Below, one piece after another: positions 1 through 3,400 of a stretch of 5,351 bases of DNA. Source of the DNA: Spirochaetota bacterium (GTDB lineage Bacteria; Spirochaetota; Spirochaetia; Treponematales; UBA12059); assembly GCA_029565815.1 (NCBI GenBank), contig JAKQNL010000366.1:1-5351 (forward strand), read 5' to 3'. Position 1 is the first letter of the stretch, and each line of letters begins with the position of its first letter. Below the pieces are notes generated by a model. That model was not told where the DNA came from, ran no database searches, and saw only the letters and a program-made list of their open reading frames with translations. The position numbers were made by a program, and so were the translations under genes.

Positions 1-316
1 CCACTGGTATGGCAGACAGGATGATGCCGGCGGTGGATGAATCAGCCTGCTTTAATCCTTCGGTTTCCACGATAAAATACAAAACCGGTTGCAAAAGGGC
101 CGTCGCAAGCAAGAGCTTGATAGGCTTACCCCGGTAATCGAGCTTGATGAGCCGAAAAGCCACCAGCACGCTCATCACTAGAGCAGCCGTCAAAAAGCGC
201 AAAAACAAAAGCTCCCACGAGCTGAGGGTATCCAGGGCATTTTTGGTAAACATGAACGAAAGGCCAAAAATAATGCTTGCGCCTGCGCCCGCCAGGTAGT
301 TACGTGCTGTTGCCAT
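1..316 (-). CDS. EamA/DMT-family permease, N-terminal part (partial)
   Basis: The first 105 residues of an integral inner-membrane protein; the rest lies beyond the left edge. The protein begins MATARNYLAGAGASIIFGLS. It shows three hydrophobic stretches at about residues 8-25, 36-55 and 68-84, separated by short charged loops (KNALDT, RLIKLDYRGKPIK), and then a fourth starting at about 95. The early segment with small residues and FGLSFMFTK, a WELLFLRF motif at about 34-41, and a later E-GLKQADSSTAGIILSAIP stretch are the usual order in the first half of 10-TM EamA (drug/metabolite transporter) proteins of about 300 residues. Substrate cannot be told. The ATG at 316-314 is chosen because it precedes the first membrane helix; the upstream Shine-Dalgarno is weak (AGAG). 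It is the last visible gene of the leftward run, 75 bases after adk. Confidence 0.8.
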   Translation of the reverse strand, partial: MATARNYLAGAGASIIFGLSFMFTKNALDTLSSWELLFLRFLTAALVMSVLVAFRLIKLDYRGKPIKLLLATALLQPVLYFIVETEGLKQADSSTAGIILSAIPV

Positions 317-342
317 GGCCGCACTCTATCGCAGAAGGCTGT

Positions 343-367
343 CGGAGCGCCAGTATCGGACGCTCCG
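343..367. repeat. 7-bp inverted repeat between adk and the permease gene
   Basis: CGGAGCG at 343-349 and CGCTCCG at 361-367 are perfect inverted copies separated by 11 bases. On the leftward transcript this forms a GC-rich stem just after adk and before the permease gene. No run of U follows it on that strand, so it is not a convincing intrinsic terminator. It could be an mRNA processing or stability element, or chance. Confidence 0.4.
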
Positions 368-391
368 TATCCCAAAGCTTCGTAACACTGC

Positions 392-1039
392 TTAATGCTT
401 GAGGGCGTGCAAGTCGAGCATAATCTGTTTTAAGGACGCCCACACCGCCTTTGGATCTCCTTCGCCGTTCACCATGACGAGGTTGCCTTTTTCCCGGTAA
501 TAATCTACCAGCGGCTCGGTTAGGCTACGGTATTCAAGGAGCCGGTTGCGCACCGATGCTTCCCGGTCATCGTCGCGGATATACAGGGGAGAGCCGCATG
601 CATCGCATACGCCGTCGATTTTTGGCTGCTTAAACACCATGTGGTAGCTGTGCGAACAACCGGAGCACATGCGGCGGCCGGACAAACGGCTAATAAGCAC
701 CGGGTCGGATACCTGCAGGTCTATGACCCAGTTCTCGGGGCAAAAATCGCTAAGCGCCTGGGCCTGGCCTATGGTTCTGGGGAATCCATCCAAGAGCCAG
801 CCTGAGCGTGCATCCGGCTGGGCTAGTCTTTCCTTAACCAGGTCTATGGTAGCCTGATCGGGAACCAAGCTTCCTGCGTCGATTATCGTTTTCACATACA
901 GGCCAAGCGGCGTTCGTTTTCGGATGGCGGACCGAAACAGATCCCCGGTGGAAACGTGGGGAAGGGAAAACTCAGACGATGCTTCCACCGCCATGGTTCC
1001 CTTGCCGGCACCCGGAGGCCCGAAAAAAACAAATCTCAT
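392..1039 (-). CDS. adk: Adenylate kinase, zinc-LID long form
   Basis: Adenylate kinase (ATP + AMP to 2 ADP), cytoplasmic, 215 residues, the normal length of the long bacterial form. Seen in the sequence: P-loop GPPGAGKGT at 7-15; AMP-binding STGDLFR at 30-36; DGFPRT at 84-89 followed by GQAQA; LID start SGRR at 120-123; two Cys pairs C125/C128 and C145/C148, which in this family hold a structural zinc; and RDDD (155-158) with R-NRL (164-167) supplying catalytic arginines. All key residues look intact, so the enzyme should be active. AGAGGAG lies 6 bases before the ATG and fixes the start. In many bacteria adk sits beside secY/map in the ribosomal protein cluster. Here it lies between a nucleotidyltransferase gene and a permease gene, so it may be relocated or a second copy. 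Confidence 0.96.
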   Translation of the reverse strand: MRFVFFGPPGAGKGTMAVEASSEFSLPHVSTGDLFRSAIRKRTPLGLYVKTIIDAGSLVPDQATIDLVKERLAQPDARSGWLLDGFPRTIGQAQALSDFCPENWVIDLQVSDPVLISRLSGRRMCSGCSHSYHMVFKQPKIDGVCDACGSPLYIRDDDREASVRNRLLEYRSLTEPLVDYYREKGNLVMVNGEGDPKAVWASLKQIMLDLHALKH

Positions 1040-1045
1040 TCACCG

Positions 1046-1052
1046 CTCCTCT
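1046..1052 (-). promoter_or_regulatory. Ribosome binding site of adk
   Basis: On the minus strand AGAGGAG stands 6 bases upstream of the adk ATG. It is the clearest Shine-Dalgarno sequence in the leftward gene run and supports independent, efficient initiation of adk. Confidence 0.8.
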
Positions 1053-1101
1053 GGCACAGGACAGCCTAACACGATGCTCGGCGGCCTTCGCGCAGGCTGC
1101 C

Positions 1102-1127
1102 TGCCTGTACGATACCCTATACAGGCA
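1102..1127. repeat. Perfect 8-bp inverted repeat in the adk leader (operator or leader hairpin)
   Basis: TGCCTGTA (1102-1109) and TACAGGCA (1120-1127) are perfect inverted copies with a 10-base spacer, in the 118-base gap upstream of adk. A further copy of the arm, GCAGGC at 1092-1097, can pair with the overlapping GCCTGC at 1099-1104. On the leftward RNA the middle segment can therefore pair with either neighbour, giving two exclusive hairpins. A weak promoter-like pair (TTTACC, 17-base spacer, TATCGT on the minus strand, about 1137-1109) overlaps the repeat, which would suit a repressor site. No U run follows the stem, so it is not read as a terminator. Function is inferred only. Confidence 0.4.
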
Positions 1128-1157
1128 AAACGGTAAACACCAGAGACATACGTTCCC

Positions 1158-2087
1158 TTAGGAAGGCCGCCTTTCATCCCGGCTTACCTGCCATGGATTG
1201 TTCAGGTTATAGCGAAACAGCACTTCCATGTGGCTAATGACTTCCTGGGTGGGAAAAACTATGGAAAACGTGTGACCCTCGCGAAAGTCCGTGCTGGATG
1301 GAGCCCCGATGGGAGCATCATCCAGATAAATGTCGATACCCATGGAACGTACTCGTTGTATATGGGCTTCCGGCGGCGGTGCTCCTAGCCTGCTGGATAC
1401 AAAAGCCCGATAGCTGAAATCCACGCCTCGCTTTCGTGCCTCGGTATGCCAGATGCCCAGGTCTTCCGGCAAGAGCCCGGCAGCAAAGGGCAGCACGTCG
1501 GATCCAAGCACATGGCTCAGGCTGAGTGTAGAGCCGGGGAACAAGGCTATGAAGCGGCGAACAATCTCTATGGTATCCGCATTCTTGCCTATATCGAGGG
1601 GCACCACCAGGGGGTTGAATACGCCATTCAGTTGCATGCTCATAAGCTGGTAGCGATAGTCGTACTCGCTCTTGAGTGGTTTGTTCGGGTTAAAGTGGCC
1701 TTCGGGCACCACGAACACCACCGGTGCGACTGCTGCATCCGATGCCAGGTAGCGCAGCGCCATCGCCAGGTGCGTCATCTGGAACGGATCGAAGGAGCCA
1801 ATAAACAGCGCCGCCTCGATGTGGTAGCCGGGCCAGCGGGAAGCAAGCGGAAAATCTTTTAAGTTCACAGGCTTAAGAGCACCGGAGCGTATGCGCTTGT
1901 CCATAAGCTTGAGCGAATGGCGGAACGTATCGCGGTAGTAGGAAAAATCGGCGCGGTCCACCGGGCTCATGTACGAGTATGCGCTTAAGAGCCCGAACAC
2001 CGAGTCGGTTCGCTCCAAAGCGTGCCGGATGATGGGTGATGAAGGGCCTTCCCATTCGGCGTCCATTTCCGTTCGTTCCTGTGCCAT
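1158..2087 (-). CDS. NadD/CoaD-like nucleotidyltransferase with N-terminal extension
   Basis: A 309-residue cytoplasmic protein with a nucleotidyltransferase (HIGH superfamily, NMNAT-like) domain from about residue 90 to 300. Seen: ALFIGSFDPF at 93-102 at the end of the first strand; QMTH at 103-106 where the family has (H/T)xGH; VPEGHFNPNKPL then YRYQLM at 127-149, matching the P...K...R..M region; HVLGSDVLP at 192-200, the GxD motif; SSTDFREG at 264-271, matching the ISSTxIR motif; and a C-terminus like that of NadD (FPTQEVISHM). Known relatives transfer AMP from ATP to nicotinate mononucleotide or phosphopantetheine. The substrate here is unknown because the first catalytic His/Thr is Gln and the motif Gly is Thr. 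The first 90 residues match nothing I recognise. The ATG at 2087 is the first ordinary start but has no clear Shine-Dalgarno; ATG 2066 (residue 8) is an alternative, and the frame is open upstream to 2202. Confidence 0.8.
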   Translation of the reverse strand: MAQERTEMDAEWEGPSSPIIRHALERTDSVFGLLSAYSYMSPVDRADFSYYRDTFRHSLKLMDKRIRSGALKPVNLKDFPLASRWPGYHIEAALFIGSFDPFQMTHLAMALRYLASDAAVAPVVFVVPEGHFNPNKPLKSEYDYRYQLMSMQLNGVFNPLVVPLDIGKNADTIEIVRRFIALFPGSTLSLSHVLGSDVLPFAAGLLPEDLGIWHTEARKRGVDFSYRAFVSSRLGAPPPEAHIQRVRSMGIDIYLDDAPIGAPSSTDFREGHTFSIVFPTQEVISHMEVLFRYNLNNPWQVSRDERRPS

Positions 2088-2158
2088 CTGGCTGTAAGGA
2101 TAGTCCAGCGGGCACTGAGCCGCAAGCCGAAACGAAATGCGGCCAAGCCCAAGCGGTT

Positions 2159-2587
2159 TTAGCTCGTTGCTATGGTTTTTTTTGGCATGGCCAGTATGGC
2201 GCTACGGAGGCTGTCCGGGATTGGATGTTTTACCTGGCGGACAAAATCGTAAATAACAATGACATCGTTGCCTTGTGCAGCCACCTCGCCGCTTGCGGAT
2301 AGAACAAGGTGTTTCATGCTCATGCTCGTCGTGCGCATCTCGTCTATCACCGACAGTACGCGCACCCTGCCCGGATACTGGAGTTGCTTCCTAAACTGCC
2401 CTTGCACCGATGCCATGATAGGCCCTATGCCCTGCTCCTTACTGTCGGGTGACATGCCCAGGGCTTCGAAGAACAGCACCCTGGCGGTTTGCATGTAGCG
2501 CATGATGGCAAGATTATTCACATGGCCCAAAAGGTCTATGTCGCTCCAGTCGATTGTAAGCTCGGTTTCCAGTGTGCATTCAAACAT
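2159..2587 (-). CDS. Acyl-CoA thioesterase, 4HBT hotdog family
   Basis: A 142-residue single hotdog-fold protein predicted to hydrolyse an acyl-CoA (or acyl-ACP) thioester in the cytoplasm. Seen: the N-terminal strand ETELTIDWSDIDLLGHVNN (7-25), the family signature with the catalytic Asp candidate D18 and the GHVNN turn; the long helix NLAIMRYMQTARVLFFEALG (25-44); the beta strands RVRVLSVI and MKHLVLSA; and a normal C-terminal end near HPIPDSLRSAI (121-131). Length is typical and the family ends there, so nothing seems missing. I chose ATG 2587, which places the first strand directly at the start and has GGAG 10 bases upstream. An in-frame GTG at 2617 would add ten residues but lacks a Shine-Dalgarno. 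It is first in the leftward run, behind a good promoter candidate. Its last codons contain an A8 run discussed separately. The acyl substrate cannot be read from the sequence. Confidence 0.88.
   Translation of the reverse strand: MFECTLETELTIDWSDIDLLGHVNNLAIMRYMQTARVLFFEALGMSPDSKEQGIGPIMASVQGQFRKQLQYPGRVRVLSVIDEMRTTSMSMKHLVLSASGEVAAQGNDVIVIYDFVRQVKHPIPDSLRSAILAMPKKTIATS
2176..2183 (-). other. A8 homopolymer, possible -1 slippery site
   Basis: On the minus strand the thioesterase codons CCA AAA AAA ACC contain eight consecutive A, giving the heptamer A AAA AAA in the correct phase for a -1 slip, seven codons before the TAA. After such a slip the ribosome would read AAC CAT AGC and continue without a stop into the nucleotidyltransferase ATG at 2087. 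The site is seen directly; its use is inference. It could equally be a site of transcriptional slippage or of a homopolymer sequencing error. Confidence 0.35.
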
Positions 2588-2649
2588 GCTGTGGATGCTC
2601 CGTTCATCATGGGGCACGTCATAAAAACAAAAGTGTCAGACTGCCCGAA

Positions 2650-2674
2650 TTTATTGTTTGAGTATAGCAATAAA
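2650..2674. repeat. Inverted repeat flanking the leftward -10 box
   Basis: TTTATTG (2650-2656) and CAATAAA (2668-2674) are perfect 7-base inverted copies with an 11-base spacer that contains the leftward TATACT box. An offset pair TTGTTT (2654-2659) / AAACAA (2672-2677) overlaps it. The position would suit a repressor operator, but the DNA is AT-rich and chance is possible. Confidence 0.35.
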
Positions 2675-2689
2675 CAAAGAGCGGGTCAT
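2661..2689 (-). promoter_or_regulatory. Sigma70-type promoter for the leftward gene run
   Basis: On the minus strand ATGACC (2689-2684, four of six matches to TTGACA) and TATACT (2666-2661, five of six matches to TATAAT) are separated by exactly 17 bases. They lie about 75 bases upstream of the thioesterase ATG at 2587. This is the best promoter candidate in the window. Confidence 0.5.
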
Positions 2690-2731
2690 GCCGTAGCAGA
2701 AACGCACCAACAACGGCAGAAATAATTTCTC

Positions 2732-2759
2732 TTGCATTTTTTTTATATCGATATAGAAT
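2732..2759 (+). promoter_or_regulatory. Possible promoter of nuoE-nuoF with overlapping palindrome
   Basis: TTGCAT (2732-2737) and TAGAAT (2754-2759) are 16 bases apart, inside TATAGAAT, about 90 bases before the nuoE ATG. The -35 matches only three of six consensus bases. The perfect 12-bp palindrome TATATCGATATA (2744-2755) sits between the boxes and touches the -10. ATATCG recurs at 2765-2770, 20 bases after its copy at 2745-2750, i.e. on the same face of the helix. This arrangement suits an activator or repressor, unidentified. Confidence 0.35.
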
Positions 2760-2816
2760 GTACCATATCGGTCCACGCAACGGCGTTGTACACCAGTTGT
2801 TGCATCGTGTGTAGCA

Positions 2817-2846
2817 CTTCCCGAGGGCATAGCTCGTACAGGGAGG
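2817..2846 (+). promoter_or_regulatory. Possible hairpin masking the nuoE ribosome binding site
   Basis: CTTCCC (2817-2822) can pair with the Shine-Dalgarno GGGAGG (2841-2846) over six bases, including one G-U pair. Directly inside it GAG (2823-2825) can pair with CTC (2833-2835) over a seven-base loop, leaving a five-base bulge. The Shine-Dalgarno itself is strong, 5 bases before the ATG. A regulated opening of this stem is inference. Confidence 0.35.
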
Positions 2847-2851
2847 TTCTC

Positions 2852-3400
2852 ATGGCTCGCATCACTGCCTCAAAAACGCAACAGCCAAACAAGCCAGCGC
2901 AAGAAAATGCGGTATCTCAGATCAGGGAAATCGTGCGTCGCGCCGCAGACAAACCCGGAGCGCTGCTTGCCGTCCTAGAAGAAACCCAAAGACAAAACGA
3001 GCGCCGATACCTGAGCGAGGAGGCCCTGCGCACCATCGCATCGGAAATGGGCGAAAGCCTTGCACGCGTCTACTCCGTTGCAACGTTCTATTCGTATTAC
3101 AGCCTTACGCCGCAGGGCAAAAACGTTATCGTTGTTTGCAGGGGCACCGCATGCCATACGCGTGGCTCGCTCGGTCTTTTGCAGGAAGCCCTAAGCCGGC
3201 TTGGGGCTCAAAGCTACCGCGAGGATGAAGAGGCTTCATATACAACTGATGACGCGCAGTTTACGGTGCGCACCGTAGCCTGTTTTGGCCAATGCGCCTT
3301 GGCTCCCGTGGTGGCTGTAAACGGCACCATTTACTCGCGCATGAGCACGGCCAGGCTATGCCAGGTCATCAACGCGCTTAAAAAAGGAGCCAAAAAATGA
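2852..3400 (+). CDS. nuoE: NuoE-type [2Fe-2S] subunit of an NAD(P)H-linked oxidoreductase
   Basis: A 182-residue soluble subunit of the NuoE/HydC/HndA family, which carries one [2Fe-2S] cluster in a thioredoxin-like domain and passes electrons to or from the NuoF-type partner. Seen: an N-terminal helical region (about 20-90) with EETQRQNERRYLSEEALRTI and the family stretch RVYSVATFYSYYSL (72-85); then the cluster ligands as CRGTAC (C96, C101) and CFGQC (C144, C148), spaced as in the family; and LAPVVAVNG at 150-158. All four Cys are present. ATG 2852 is preferred over the TTG at 2732 because GGGAGG lies 5 bases upstream and the extra 40 residues (Cys-rich, promoter DNA) do not resemble the family. 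Its stop overlaps the next start (ATGA), showing translational coupling. In context it is more likely part of a hydrogenase or formate dehydrogenase complex than of full complex I, because a fused NuoF-GltD gene follows. The about 20-residue leader before the family domain is basic and polar. Confidence 0.93.
   Translation: MARITASKTQQPNKPAQENAVSQIREIVRRAADKPGALLAVLEETQRQNERRYLSEEALRTIASEMGESLARVYSVATFYSYYSLTPQGKNVIVVCRGTACHTRGSLGLLQEALSRLGAQSYREDEEASYTTDDAQFTVRTVACFGQCALAPVVAVNGTIYSRMSTARLCQVINALKKGAKK
3386..3389 (+). promoter_or_regulatory. Ribosome binding site of the NuoF-GltD gene
   Basis: GGAG inside AAAAAGGAG, 7 bases before the ATG at 3397. It lies within the last codons of nuoE, so translation of the two subunits is coupled. 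It fixes the start of the second gene. Confidence 0.8.

Noticed and set aside
343..367. Intrinsic terminator after adk
   Set aside because: The stem is present but no U run follows it on the leftward transcript, and the loop is long (11 bases).
1446..1862. A 138-codon open frame on the plus strand opposite the nucleotidyltransferase
   Set aside because: It is the reverse-strand shadow of a gene with clear domain motifs, has a composition rich in His/Gln/Gly without recognisable motifs, and starts inside that gene.
1873..2115. An 80-codon minus-strand frame overlapping the start of the nucleotidyltransferase
   Set aside because: It is in another frame of the same strand, has no recognisable motif, and overlaps the better supported gene for most of its length.
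2732..2851. Extension of nuoE upstream to a TTG at 2732
   Set aside because: It would translate the probable promoter and palindrome into a Cys-rich stretch unlike the family, and a strong GGGAGG precedes the ATG at 2852.
2618..2851. Rex or FNR/Crp-type binding site in the divergent region
   Set aside because: No TTGTGAA-N6-TTCACAA-like or TTGAT-N4-ATCAA-like sequence was found; only the unidentified palindromes listed above.
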